Numbered from the stretch's first letter, positions 8,412 to 16,795 are shown. The stretch is 32,827 nt of DNA from Firmicutes bacterium UBA2530 (GCA_002340985.1 DDNC01000014.1:461601-494427), one strand, 5' to 3'. Notes: generated by a model from the sequence alone, not told the origin. Translations and numbers: made by a program.

Positions 8412-9806
8412 CTAGAATGCTATCTTTTCGTTTAAGAATTGAATTAATTCGTCAATTTTTACTCTTGTCTGCTCCATTGTATCTCTGTCTCTTACAGTTA
8501 CAGCGTTGTCTTCCAGAGAATCAAAGTCGTAGGTTATGCAGAAAGGTGTTCCTGCTTCGTCATGTCTTCTGTATCTCTTTCCTATGCTGCCAGCATCATC
8601 GTAGTCAACATTGAAATGTTTTTGCAGTGAATGATACAGCTCTTCTGCCTGCTCGCTCAATTTCTTTGTGAGTGGCAGTACGGCTGCTTTAAACGGCGCC
8701 AATGCAGGATGAAGCTTGAGCACAACTCTTTCCGTTCCATCTTCAAGCAATTCTTCAGTATATGCGTCAACCAGTAATGCAAGTGTAACTCTGTCAGCAC
8801 CCAGTGACGGCTCTATGCAATATGGTACATATTTTTCATTTGTAACCGGATCCTGATAAGTCAGATCTTCTCCTGAAGTAGTCATATGAGCCTTCAGGTC
8901 AAAATCTGTTCTGTCGGCAATTCCCCAAAGCTCACCCCATCCGAATGGGAACAGGTATTCAATATCTGATGTGGCGTTGCTGTAGTGTGACAATTCCGCC
9001 TGCTCGTGGTCTCTGAAGCGCAAGTTTTCTTTTATCATTCCGAGGCTCAGAAGCCAGTTCATGCAGAATTCCTTCCAGTAATAGAACCATTCCATGTCCT
9101 CTCCGGGCTTGCAGAAAAATTCAAGCTCCATCTGTTCAAACTCTCTTGTTCTGAACGTAAAGTTCCCCGGTGTAATCTCGTTTCTGAAGGACTTGCCTAT
9201 CTGGCCTATTCCGAACGGGACTTTCTTTCGTGTGGAGCGTGCTACGTTTTTAAAGTTTACAAATATCCCCTGAGCAGTTTCAGGTCTTAAGTAGATTTCG
9301 GACTGCGAATCCTCCGTAACACCCTGGAATGTTTTAAACATAAGGTTAAATTTCCTTATGGATGTAAAATTGGAAGCACCGCACTCAGGACACACAATTT
9401 TGTTTTCGCTGATGTATTCTTCCATTTTAGCATTTGACCAGCCGTCAACTACCTCTTCTGTTCCTGTTTCATGCATGTGGTCTTCAATCAGCTTGTCAGC
9501 TCTGAATCTTGCCTTGCATTCCTTGCAGTCCATCAACGGGTCGGAAAAGCCGCCCACATGGCCTGAGGCAACCCATGTTGTTGGGTTCATAAGTATGGCT
9601 GCGTCAAGTCCTACATTGTATGGGCTTTCCTGTATAAATTTTTTCCACCATGCTCTTTTTACGTTATTTTTGATCTCTACTCCCAGAGGACCATAGTCCC
9701 ATGTATTTGCCAATCCTCCGTATATTTCAGATCCTGGGAATATAATACCCCTTGATTTTGAAAGTGAAACAAGTTTCTCTAGTTTGCTTTTTTCATTCTT
9801 TGCCAT
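8412..9806 (-). CDS. glyS: Glycine--tRNA ligase, single-chain (dimeric) type
   Basis: Class II aminoacyl-tRNA synthetase that charges tRNA-Gly. The 464 residues correspond to the homodimeric type and not to the two-gene GlyQ/GlyS type. Visible are the N-terminal GIIFPGSEIYGGLANTWDYG, a zinc-site candidate (CKECKARF and CPECGA), motif 2 around FRNEITPGNFTFRTREFEQ, motif 3 in CIEPSLGADR, and the C-terminal anticodon-binding domain. GGGAGG lies six bases before ATG 9806. Expression is controlled by a T-box leader at 9987-10182. A structured repeat sits between that leader and the gene, and another follows the stop codon. The name glyS is used for this type in some annotations; glyQS or glyRS would also fit. 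Confidence 0.97.
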   Translation of the reverse strand: MAKNEKSKLEKLVSLSKSRGIIFPGSEIYGGLANTWDYGPLGVEIKNNVKRAWWKKFIQESPYNVGLDAAILMNPTTWVASGHVGGFSDPLMDCKECKARFRADKLIEDHMHETGTEEVVDGWSNAKMEEYISENKIVCPECGASNFTSIRKFNLMFKTFQGVTEDSQSEIYLRPETAQGIFVNFKNVARSTRKKVPFGIGQIGKSFRNEITPGNFTFRTREFEQMELEFFCKPGEDMEWFYYWKEFCMNWLLSLGMIKENLRFRDHEQAELSHYSNATSDIEYLFPFGWGELWGIADRTDFDLKAHMTTSGEDLTYQDPVTNEKYVPYCIEPSLGADRVTLALLVDAYTEELLEDGTERVVLKLHPALAPFKAAVLPLTKKLSEQAEELYHSLQKHFNVDYDDAGSIGKRYRRHDEAGTPFCITYDFDSLEDNAVTVRDRDTMEQTRVKIDELIQFLNEKIAF

Positions 9807-9872
9807 GTCAGCCTCCCATATGTAATTATTTTGATTTAGGGAATCAAAGACTTCTCATGTCCGAGGTGCGCA

Positions 9873-9985
9873 GTTTCATTCACCAAAGTATCAGCTCCCT
9901 CTGGTCGCATACTTTGGGAATTCGTTGCGGCTGGCCTACCGCCATTTTTCAGAAAAAAGACTCTGAAAAATGGGGTTAGGGCATG
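9873..9985. repeat. Structured repeat, copy B, between the T-box and glyS
   Basis: Plus-strand reading: GTTTCATTCA, a hairpin (CCAAAGTAT/ATACTTTGG with apex AGCTCCCTCTGGTCGC), linker GGGAATTCGTTGCGG continuing CTGGCCTACCGC, a second hairpin (CCATTTTTCAG/CTGAAAAATGG), then GGTTAGGGCATG. The linkers match copy A (8275-8396) closely, but the two hairpins resemble those of copy A in reverse order. It lies in the transcribed 5' leader of glyS, directly after the T-box terminator. Confidence 0.8.
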
Positions 9986-9986
9986 C

Positions 9987-10021
9987 AAAAAATCTCTCAT
10001 CCCATATAGGGACGAAAGATT
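9987..10021 (-). terminator. T-box terminator hairpin
   Basis: On the minus strand AATCTTTCGTCCC pairs with GGGATGAGAGATT over 13 positions, including two G-U pairs, with a TATAT loop and a following run of six T. It overlaps the 3' side of the antiterminator, as required for the switch. Confidence 0.92.
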
Positions 10022-10182
10022 AATTCCGCGGTTCCACCCTATTTGATAAAGCCGAAGCTCTACCCTCTTTAAATAAAAAACTCAAAAGCTCCCTTCGTCC
10101 ATACATCCTTATCAGCTTCCACCAGGTCTGACTCTCTGTAAATTCAATATGGATTACTCTTCTTTCTCACAGTCTCAACATT
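9987..10182 (-). promoter_or_regulatory. T-box riboswitch controlling glyS
   Basis: The antiterminator hallmark AGGGTGGAACCGCGG is present at 10040-10026 on the minus strand. Upstream is a stem I region of about 100 bases with AGAGTA on its 5' side (specifier-loop E type) and the apical GGTGGAAGC segment. A strong terminator follows. Uncharged tRNA-Gly should pair with the leader and allow readthrough into glyS. The stretch CGAAGGGAGC (10097-10088) opposite the AGTA side contains overlapping glycine triplets and is the expected specifier position, but I cannot fix which triplet is used. Confidence 0.92.
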
Positions 10183-10188
10183 AAATAT

Positions 10189-10217
10189 AATGTAACAAAA
10201 TTACGTTTTTATGTCAA
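10189..10217 (-). promoter_or_regulatory. Sigma-A promoter of the glyS T-box leader
   Basis: Perfect -35 TTGACA (10217-10212), 17-base spacer, and -10 TACATT (10194-10189, four of six consensus bases). It lies eight bases after the DUF4342 stop and its expected start point is where the T-box stem I begins. Confidence 0.7.
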
Positions 10218-10224
10218 GAACTAT

Positions 10225-10773
10225 TTAAAAATCTTCGTCATTTTTGTTGAAAGAGCTTGCTATATCATCCTTCAGCTCCGTGGCTCCGTTGATGACCTCA
10301 TCCTTCAGATTTGAAGCGCCCTGTCTTACATCCTTCATGGCATCCTTAACAGCATCCATTCCTTGATCAACCTTCTGACCTATGTCAACCACATTTCCGT
10401 CGGCCTGTGTTATTTCAACCGAGCACTGGGCTAAAAGTGCGGCGGTAATTCCGGCAGCAGATAAAAACGGAGCGATGAACGCACCTATCAATCCTGCTGT
10501 AACCGGTAAATTCAGTATAACATCGTTGTTTTTCTTAATTGTAATCTTTGTTGCATTTCCTTTTGCAATTATGTCCTTCAATTGATTAAATATCTGTTCG
10601 CCTTTTCCGGCACCGCTCTGGTAATATGCCTTGCTTTTATTCTGATTTTCTATCATTATTATGGCTTCCAGAACATCTCCGCCCGCATCCTCAAGTGCCT
10701 GCTTTGCAGTTGAATAATCTGTATTTGTACGCTTGAGAATATCATCAATTTTTTGTAACGTGTCGTTTTCCAT
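10225..10773 (-). CDS. DUF4342 protein with UBA-like N-terminus
   Basis: A 182-residue protein of unknown function. Residues 1-45 form a UBA/TS-N-like helical fold (TDYSTAKQALEDAGGDVLEAIIMIE), as in EF-Ts and NAC. The middle (about 65-120) is the DUF4342 segment with strands around KITIKKNNDVILNLPV and a hydrophobic, possibly membrane-inserting stretch TAGLIGAFIAPFLSAAGITAALLA. The C-terminus is an amphipathic, repeat-like helix with alternating KDAMKDVRQG and KDEVINGATELKDD. GGAGG lies just before ATG 10773. It follows recO by ten bases and ends the yqfC-to-recO run. A function is not deducible; membrane or stress association is only a guess. Confidence 0.8.
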   Translation of the reverse strand: MENDTLQKIDDILKRTNTDYSTAKQALEDAGGDVLEAIIMIENQNKSKAYYQSGAGKGEQIFNQLKDIIAKGNATKITIKKNNDVILNLPVTAGLIGAFIAPFLSAAGITAALLAQCSVEITQADGNVVDIGQKVDQGMDAVKDAMKDVRQGASNLKDEVINGATELKDDIASSFNKNDEDF

Positions 10774-10783
10774 ATTTCCTCCT

Positions 10784-11497
10784 TTAGAGCAACTTTAGTG
10801 TAGTGAAATTATCCTTACCGATATAATAAAACAAAAAGTCTCTTATAATTTTATAAATTTTGGGACTTACTTCTATGGAGCCGATATCTTCAAACCTTGT
10901 TTTTAAAATCCTCTCCATAGTTATTATTTCATTAAGTGTTACATTTATTCCACTTCCATAATTTACGCATCCGGAACAGTATAGTCCGCCTTCTGCTATT
11001 GAAAATCTGGCATCTGTGTTAATTTCTGCCCCGCAGGAAACGCAATGCAGGAAATCAGGTTTGTATCCAAGCATGGATGCAAGCTTTATTTCATATGCAG
11101 CCGTCAATTTATCATAATAATTTGATGAAGATGAAAGATGCTTCAATATTGCAACAGTCATGTCAAATATGCGGCTGTCATATTCATTTTCCTGAGCCAC
11201 ATAGCTTATGAGCTCCAATATGTAATTTCCGTAAAAAAATGCATCTATATTGTTTTTCAAATTGAAAAAATTATCTATAAGGTCTGCAGATGTCAATATA
11301 TACATATCTCTGGAAAGTGTCATTGAGCATTTTGAATATGCAAAAAGCTGGGACACATTTATGAGATGTGAATTGCTTTTCTTCGAGCCCTTTGATATAA
11401 GCTGTATTTTTCCTCTCATCCTGGACAATGCATGAAGGATTTTATCATTTTCCTTGTAGCTGACTTCCTTAACCACAAGGATTTCGTCTGTTATCAT
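10784..11497 (-). CDS. recO: DNA repair protein RecO
   Basis: Recombination mediator that works with RecF and RecR to load RecA on SSB-coated single-stranded DNA. The 237 residues show the N-terminal OB fold (DEILVVKEVSYKENDKILHALSRMRGKIQLISKG) and a zinc-binding cluster C152, C155, C174 and C177 (CVSCGAEI and CSGC), then a helical C-terminus. The start codon overlaps the stop of era by four bases (ATGA), so era and recO are translationally coupled, as in many Firmicutes. Confidence 0.93.
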   Translation of the reverse strand: MITDEILVVKEVSYKENDKILHALSRMRGKIQLISKGSKKSNSHLINVSQLFAYSKCSMTLSRDMYILTSADLIDNFFNLKNNIDAFFYGNYILELISYVAQENEYDSRIFDMTVAILKHLSSSSNYYDKLTAAYEIKLASMLGYKPDFLHCVSCGAEINTDARFSIAEGGLYCSGCVNYGSGINVTLNEIITMERILKTRFEDIGSIEVSPKIYKIIRDFLFYYIGKDNFTTLKLL

Positions 11498-12384
11498 TTT
11501 TTATCATATCCTAAGGTTCTGAGAAGAAAATTATTGTCCCTCCAGTTTTCCGATATTTTAACGAAAAGCTGAAGATTAACCTGGCTTCCTAAGAGTCTTT
11601 CAATATCCTCTCTTGCACTTTTGCCTATTCCCTTTATTTTTCTTCCGTCCTTTCCTATGATGATGCTTTTATGTGACTTCTTCTCACACAATATATTTGC
11701 TCGTATATCTACCAGATTTCTGTTTTTGCGTTCCTTCATTTCTTCAATTTCAACCGCAATGCCGTGAGGAACTTCCTCCTGAAGGTACATGAGAGCTTTT
11801 TCTCTTATGATTTCCGAAACAACAAATCTTTCCGGACGGTCAGTTATATAGTCTGACGGAAAATACATTGGTCCCGGTTTCATATATTTAATTATGAGCT
11901 TAATCAGAGAATCCACGCCTACGCCATTTAATGCAGACATTGGAAGAATGTCGTCAAAAACATTATAGCTTCCAAACTCACTGAGCATTCTTACCACAGA
12001 CTCTTTATCTGTCTTGTCAATTTTATTTATAACAAGTATCTTTTTTACCTTCATATCTTTTATTTTTTCAATTATAAATTCATCTCCGGGTCCTATTTTG
12101 TTGTATTCATCGGTCAGCATAATCAATACATCCATTTCCTCCAATGCCGTATCAACTTCATAATTCATGAATTCACCAAGCTGGCTTTTGGGTTTATGTA
12201 TACCCGGTGTGTCTAAAAACACAATCTGAGCTTCATCGTCTGTGTATACTGTCCTTATTTTATTTCTTGTAGTCTGAGGCTTATCCGACATTATTGAAAT
12301 TTTTTCACCTATCATTGAATTCATTAATGTTGATTTACCTACATTTGGTCTTCCTATTATCGTTACAAATCCTGATTTAAACAT
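11494..12384 (-). CDS. era: GTPase Era, 16S rRNA processing
   Basis: Ras-like GTPase with a KH domain that binds the 3' end of 16S rRNA during 30S subunit assembly. The GTPase motifs are complete: G1 GRPNVGKST (residues 11-19), G2 around QTTRNKIRTV, G3 DTPGIH, G4 NKIDKT and G5 SALNG. The C-terminal KH domain contains IIGKDGRKIKGIGKSAREDIE. The length of 296 is standard. It starts 12 bases after cdd and overlaps recO. Confidence 0.98.
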   Translation of the reverse strand: MFKSGFVTIIGRPNVGKSTLMNSMIGEKISIMSDKPQTTRNKIRTVYTDDEAQIVFLDTPGIHKPKSQLGEFMNYEVDTALEEMDVLIMLTDEYNKIGPGDEFIIEKIKDMKVKKILVINKIDKTDKESVVRMLSEFGSYNVFDDILPMSALNGVGVDSLIKLIIKYMKPGPMYFPSDYITDRPERFVVSEIIREKALMYLQEEVPHGIAVEIEEMKERKNRNLVDIRANILCEKKSHKSIIIGKDGRKIKGIGKSAREDIERLLGSQVNLQLFVKISENWRDNNFLLRTLGYDKK

Positions 12385-12396
12385 TTTTATCCTTTC

Positions 12397-12789
12397 TTAT
12401 CTTAAATCCTCCGGTCCAAAACTGTTGGGGAGGAGTTCATCTATTGTATAAATTTCGTATGAATCAATATTTCTTGCGCAAATTACTTTTATATCCCTTC
12501 CGAATTCCACTACAAACTGCCTGCACACTCCGCAAGGAAAGGATGTCTTCACATCGCTGCCCACCACAGCTATTTTTTCAATATCCCTGTACCCTTCCGA
12601 TATGCATTTTGAAATCGCAACTCTTTCCGCACATATTGTGGGGGTGTAGGACGCGGATTCAATATTGCAGCCTGTAAAAACCTTTCCGCTTTTAGTATAC
12701 ACCGCTGCGCCAACTTTAAACCTTGAATATGGGCTGTATGATTTTTCTCTTGCTTCCATTGCTATTTTTATCAATAATTTATCTTCCAT
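12397..12789 (-). CDS. cdd: Cytidine deaminase
   Basis: Deaminates cytidine and deoxycytidine to uridine and deoxyuridine in pyrimidine salvage. The 130-residue length fits the homotetrameric class, with the zinc site C53-A-E55 and P-C86-G-V-C89 (TICAERVAI and PCGVCRQF); E55 is the proton shuttle. The cdd-era adjacency is conserved in Firmicutes. It could act on products imported by the nucleoside transporter also encoded in this window, though that is only inference. Confidence 0.96.
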   Translation of the reverse strand: MEDKLLIKIAMEAREKSYSPYSRFKVGAAVYTKSGKVFTGCNIESASYTPTICAERVAISKCISEGYRDIEKIAVVGSDVKTSFPCGVCRQFVVEFGRDIKVICARNIDSYEIYTIDELLPNSFGPEDLR

Positions 12790-12820
12790 ATTACCTATTA
12801 CCGCCCTTTCTTATCTATGC

Positions 12821-13876
12821 TTATTTGAATGTAACTGTACTCAATCCGTCTACAATCTGTATCCATGTATTTCCGGGATTTAAAACAAGCTCTTCATTGC
12901 CAACGTAAAACCTCGTCCTGTCTTTCTCAGAACCTTTTTCCCAGCTTATTTCAACGGCTTCACCTTCAGTGAAATATATTCCCTTCCCTTTTCCCACTGA
13001 GGCAAGATATAGCCTGCCTGCATTATCCAGGACACTTTTAGGTGCTTCCAGAGCTATTATATTTTCGGCCTTGAGCTGTATTCCGTCAAGCTCGTCAATG
13101 TGCTTTTCACCGTCCTTGCTGCGCAGATAAAGCTTCTCCTCCACATCATATGCATAATCTGTGGTATTGTTTTTATTATATGTAATATTGATGCTTTCAG
13201 CCTTCATCACTGTATGTTTTTCGGAAAGCAATATTTTCTTTTCGTTGAAGCTGTATGCTTCAAAGGTGCTTTCCGCCCTGAAACCTTTTCTTTCTGCTTC
13301 GTCCCTGATTGATTTCAGCGTTGTATACATATTATGAGGCGCATATTTTCCCGTGTCATAGTATCGCCACATAGCACCTGAGTAAAGTCCGTCAATCTCT
13401 GCTGTGCGGAGTCTTTTTATTTCCGAAAAGGCATCCTCACTGCCTCCTACATGTACGAAAATTGCATCATTTTCCATGGCGTAATATATTATGTACGGCC
13501 GGGCGCTCCTTACAGGGCCTACAAGCTTCGGTTCCTTTGCAAGGAATATTGCCAGATACCTTGTGTAAGGGTATTCAACCTGAAATTCATATACTATTTC
13601 GGCATCCTTTAGTCCCGACTGCCACCTTGCTTCAGGGTGGTTATCCAGGGACACCGCAACAACCCTTCTTTCTAATTCCTCGGGATAATATTTCATACCG
13701 TCAAGAGGTGAAACAACCTTCCTTGGGTCCTCCGGCTCTTCCTCTTCGGTCGGCTCAGTTTCTTCCGGTTCTGAAATATTCGGTTCTTCGGCAGGTTCCT
13801 GAGGCAAAGACGTCTTGCTGCTGCAGGAAGTGACCAGCGTTACAGCGATTATAAGAAAAATCAAATATTTTTTCAT
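12821..13876 (-). CDS. DUF3048 (YerB-like) lipoprotein
   Basis: A 351-residue predicted lipoprotein with a hydrophobic signal peptide and lipobox VTSC (C18), so it should be anchored outside the cytoplasmic membrane. An acidic, proline-rich linker (residues about 24-50, many E and P) precedes the DUF3048 domain, which shows VVAVSLDNHPEARWQSGL, VGPVRSARPYII and the C-terminal domain ending GNTWIQIVDGLSTVTF. B. subtilis YerB has the same layout; its function is not established. The gene sits between ybeY and cdd, where Bacillus has dgkA, so this insertion in a conserved block is unusual. Spacing to both neighbours is short, so it is probably co-transcribed. Confidence 0.88.
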   Translation of the reverse strand: MKKYLIFLIIAVTLVTSCSSKTSLPQEPAEEPNISEPEETEPTEEEEPEDPRKVVSPLDGMKYYPEELERRVVAVSLDNHPEARWQSGLKDAEIVYEFQVEYPYTRYLAIFLAKEPKLVGPVRSARPYIIYYAMENDAIFVHVGGSEDAFSEIKRLRTAEIDGLYSGAMWRYYDTGKYAPHNMYTTLKSIRDEAERKGFRAESTFEAYSFNEKKILLSEKHTVMKAESINITYNKNNTTDYAYDVEEKLYLRSKDGEKHIDELDGIQLKAENIIALEAPKSVLDNAGRLYLASVGKGKGIYFTEGEAVEISWEKGSEKDRTRFYVGNEELVLNPGNTWIQIVDGLSTVTFK

Positions 13877-13885
13877 AATTCATCC

Positions 13886-14338
13886 TTATTTGAATATTTG
13901 CAGTTCTTTCATAACTTCCTTCTCTCTTAGACGCATCTCTTCTTTTTCTGAATCAACCATATGGTCATAGCCCAAAAGATGCAGCATGCTGTGAACAGTA
14001 AGATATATCATTTCCCTCTCAAGGCTGTGTCCAAAATCATTAGCTTGTTCAATTATTTTTTGTGTTGAAATAACTATATCCCCGAGAATTATGACACCGT
14101 CAAATTCATCGTCGTCATCCATGGGGAACGACAGTACATCTGTTTCGCTGTCCACATTCCTGTATTCTCTGTTGAGCTCCTTTATTTCATCATTGGTTAC
14201 AAAGGAAACGCTGACCTCATAATCCCCCTCTGCACCTTCAGTCTTCAGAACAGCGGCAATAGCACCTTCTATTGCTTTCATGTTATCTTCGGTTACTTCC
14301 ATGATGTCCTGCCTGTCGTCAAATAAAACATCAATCAT
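13886..14338 (-). CDS. ybeY: Endoribonuclease YbeY
   Basis: Metal-dependent RNase involved in 16S rRNA 3' maturation and ribosome quality control. The zinc motif H-x3-H-x5-H is present as HSMLHLLGYDH near the C-terminus, preceded by the family segment EINRLNREYRNVDSETDVLSFP-like region (LNREYRNVDSETDVLSFPM). I start at ATG 14338 (150 residues) because GGAG lies upstream at good spacing; the longer frame begins with TTG. The start overlaps the end of phoH by eight bases. Confidence 0.95.
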   Translation of the reverse strand: MIDVLFDDRQDIMEVTEDNMKAIEGAIAAVLKTEGAEGDYEVSVSFVTNDEIKELNREYRNVDSETDVLSFPMDDDDEFDGVIILGDIVISTQKIIEQANDFGHSLEREMIYLTVHSMLHLLGYDHMVDSEKEEMRLREKEVMKELQIFK

Positions 14339-15299
14339 TTTTCTTCTCCTCAAATTTCTCGTAAGCTTTTATAATATCCTGCACCAATTTATGTCTCACA
14401 ACATCCGTTGTGTGAAAATACATAAATCCGATGTCTTCCACATCCTTTAATATTTTCGTCACAGTTTTAAGTCCTGATTTCTTGCCGTCGGGAAGGTCTA
14501 TCTGCGTGATATCTCCGGTTATTACCGCCTTGGATCCGTAACCCAGACGAGTCAAAAACATTTTCATCTGTTCATTTGTGGTATTTTGGGCCTCGTCAAG
14601 AATAATAAAGGAAGAATCCAACGTCCTTCCTCTCATGTAGGCAAGAGGCGCCACCTCAATCAATTGCTTCTCCACGTTTCTCAGGTAATTCTCAGGTCCC
14701 ATAATGTCGAACAACGCATCATATAGAGGCCTGAGATAGGGGTCAACCTTATCCTGCAGGTCACCCGGCAAGAATCCTAATTTTTCACCGGCTTCAACCG
14801 CAGGTCTCGTAAGTATAATCCTTTCAACCTCTTTTTTGCGGAATGCATTGACGGCCGCCGCAACCGCAAGATACGTCTTTCCTGTTCCGGCGGGACCGAT
14901 TCCGAATGTGACATCCTTTGAATTAATCAGGTCCATGTATCTTTTTTGCCCCACTGTTTTCGGCTTTATTACTCTTCCCGAAGCGGTGGTCACTATAGCA
15001 TCCTTCAGTATTACATCGTAATCCACATTTTGGTTGTTTTTATGAGATTCAATGATGTACACTATTTTCTGGTCACTGATTTCTCCTTCGGTATCAACCA
15101 CCTTAATCATGTCCTTCAGTATCTTTACAACGGCTTCAGTTTTCGGCCTATCACCGGTTACCTTTATAACTCCGCTGCGTATTAAAATATTCACATCAAA
15201 ATAGCTCTTTATAATCTTGATGTTTTTATCATGTATTCCCAACAGCTTTACGAGATTTTCCTCATTTGCCATCAAAATATTTTCTTCGTGTAATTCCAT
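14331..15299 (-). CDS. phoH: PhoH-like ATPase
   Basis: Cytoplasmic P-loop ATPase of the PhoH family, related to the helicase domain of RNA helicases and usually linked to RNA metabolism with YbeY. An N-terminal KH-like segment (residues 25-90) precedes the ATPase with Walker A GPAGTGKT (135-142) and Walker B SFIILDEAQN, plus ITGDITQIDLP typical of the family. GGGAGG lies upstream of ATG 15299. It is flanked by yqfD and ybeY, the conserved order. Confidence 0.96.
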   Translation of the reverse strand: MELHEENILMANEENLVKLLGIHDKNIKIIKSYFDVNILIRSGVIKVTGDRPKTEAVVKILKDMIKVVDTEGEISDQKIVYIIESHKNNQNVDYDVILKDAIVTTASGRVIKPKTVGQKRYMDLINSKDVTFGIGPAGTGKTYLAVAAAVNAFRKKEVERIILTRPAVEAGEKLGFLPGDLQDKVDPYLRPLYDALFDIMGPENYLRNVEKQLIEVAPLAYMRGRTLDSSFIILDEAQNTTNEQMKMFLTRLGYGSKAVITGDITQIDLPDGKKSGLKTVTKILKDVEDIGFMYFHTTDVVRHKLVQDIIKAYEKFEEKKND

Positions 15300-15308
15300 T
15301 AATCCTCC

Positions 15309-16511
15309 CTATTGCTCTGCTTCCACATTGTTGTCCTGAACAGGATACAATTTGACCTTTTCTCCTATATCCTCAATAACCTCTATTTGCGCTCTCAGGT
15401 AGTAATAGGCATCATCTTCAGCATAATTAAGCGATGACTTCAATATTCTCGCATCCACACCGCACATTTTTATTAAATCGTCATACATACTTATTTTCAT
15501 TTTGTTTTTGGCTGTTTCTTCATCTATTTCCACAGACTTTACAACCTGTTCATAATAGGTACCCTTTACTACCGCAATATCGGATAAATTTGAAACTATA
15601 GGAATTTTAACTGTTCTCTCCCTATAATTATAGTTTTCAAAAGGCGCTTTGTCACCTATTATTTTAATACTGCTGCCATTTAATTGCAAGTAATAAACAT
15701 TTTTACTCCTTTTAGAATCAACCTCAATGCTTTTAGCCTTTTCCTCCCGGAGCTCAAAATTATAATATGTCTTGCCGTAAATAATTCCTTCCGACGGAAC
15801 CATCATGAATTCCTCAGTCTTGTTTTTTATCATTCCCATGACCAATGTCTGCCCTTCGTACACCACGTCGCCTTCCTTTACCACAGGCTGACCGCTCTTG
15901 GCAACCACTTTATTTATTATTGCATTTTTCTTTGAAATAATGCTTGAAGGCTCATTGCTTTTTATTTCTGCCTGCTCAGGCTTTTTTTCCTTCACAAATA
16001 TTATAAGGTTTGAGCCTTCAATATGTACCTCCACAAACTTGAATTTTTCAAAATTTTTATACAGCAGTGTCTCTATTTTTTCGGTTTTCAGCTTTGAGCG
16101 CGCGACCGGAATGGATATGCTGTTATCCTCCAAAGTCTTTTTAATGTCATTTGCCGTTATCTGATTTGTTCCTATAATTTCAACATTCCATACAAGAGAC
16201 GAAAGGACATACAGGCATATACCCAAAATAAAAAGTCCTGCAACGAATCCTTTCCGAACCTTAAGCTTTCTAAGCTTGATTGCAAGACCGTTTGAGCTGA
16301 CAGCCTCCATCTTTGTCTCTTTTATTATTTCCTGGTATGCCTTATAATCTTCATAGGATATTTTAAATTTCATCCCATCTTCTTTTTTTTCTGCATCCCA
16401 TATGCTGATGCCTTTTCTCCGGAGTAAATTCAAGACCTTTTCGCTGTTTGACGCCTTCAGGCGTATAACCACATATCCCTTCAAAAAAGATATTAACTTG
16501 AATGTAAGCAT
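15309..16511 (-). CDS. yqfD: Sporulation protein YqfD
   Basis: A membrane protein of the YqfD family made in the mother cell and required for efficient sporulation in Bacillus. The 400 residues show a soluble N-terminal domain (residues 1-85), one clear membrane segment near residues 91-112 (FVAGLFILGICLYVLSSLVW), then a long extracytoplasmic portion beginning VEIIGTNQITANDIKKTLED, which resembles a POTRA-like fold. It begins two bases after the yqfC stop. Together with yqfC it indicates that the organism can form endospores. Confidence 0.92.
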   Translation of the reverse strand: MLTFKLISFLKGYVVIRLKASNSEKVLNLLRRKGISIWDAEKKEDGMKFKISYEDYKAYQEIIKETKMEAVSSNGLAIKLRKLKVRKGFVAGLFILGICLYVLSSLVWNVEIIGTNQITANDIKKTLEDNSISIPVARSKLKTEKIETLLYKNFEKFKFVEVHIEGSNLIIFVKEKKPEQAEIKSNEPSSIISKKNAIINKVVAKSGQPVVKEGDVVYEGQTLVMGMIKNKTEEFMMVPSEGIIYGKTYYNFELREEKAKSIEVDSKRSKNVYYLQLNGSSIKIIGDKAPFENYNYRERTVKIPIVSNLSDIAVVKGTYYEQVVKSVEIDEETAKNKMKISMYDDLIKMCGVDARILKSSLNYAEDDAYYYLRAQIEVIEDIGEKVKLYPVQDNNVEAEQ

Positions 16512-16513
16512 AC

Positions 16514-16795
16514 TTACTCCTTTTCGGAAAACATTATTTCTTTAATATTTCCTTTAACGACGATACTGTCGCTGTTTATCTCCTCTATCTTAAATTTTGA
16601 CCCTTTTATAAAAATGTTATTTTCAATAGTCCTTATCCCAACTTCATTATCCTCATAAATTATTATTCCGCTGTGGTTTTCTATTATCACCTTCTTATTT
16701 CCATGCATCCTCAAATTGAAATTATCCGACATGGCATCATTCGGCAGCTCCAAATCATCCGCAATCTTGCTTCTGAAGTTATTGAATTTTCCCAT
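16514..16795 (-). CDS. yqfC: Sporulation protein YqfC
   Basis: A small (93-residue) protein of the YqfC family, probably a spore-coat or membrane partner of YqfD. The central part is a beta-rich repeat of short strands (KKVIIENHSGIIIYEDNEVGIRTIENNIFIKG), as in the family. The start at ATG 16795 is supported by GGAGG five bases upstream; the frame continues upstream to 16822 without a ribosome site. I searched the upstream 150 bases for a sigma-E type promoter and saw none that fits well in spacing. Confidence 0.88.
   Translation of the reverse strand: MGKFNNFRSKIADDLELPNDAMSDNFNLRMHGNKKVIIENHSGIIIYEDNEVGIRTIENNIFIKGSKFKIEEINSDSIVVKGNIKEIMFSEKE

Noticed and set aside
8261..8614. A 117-codon plus-strand frame across repeat copy A and the glyS end
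   Set aside because: It spans hairpin repeats and the antisense of glyS; no ribosome site or domain.
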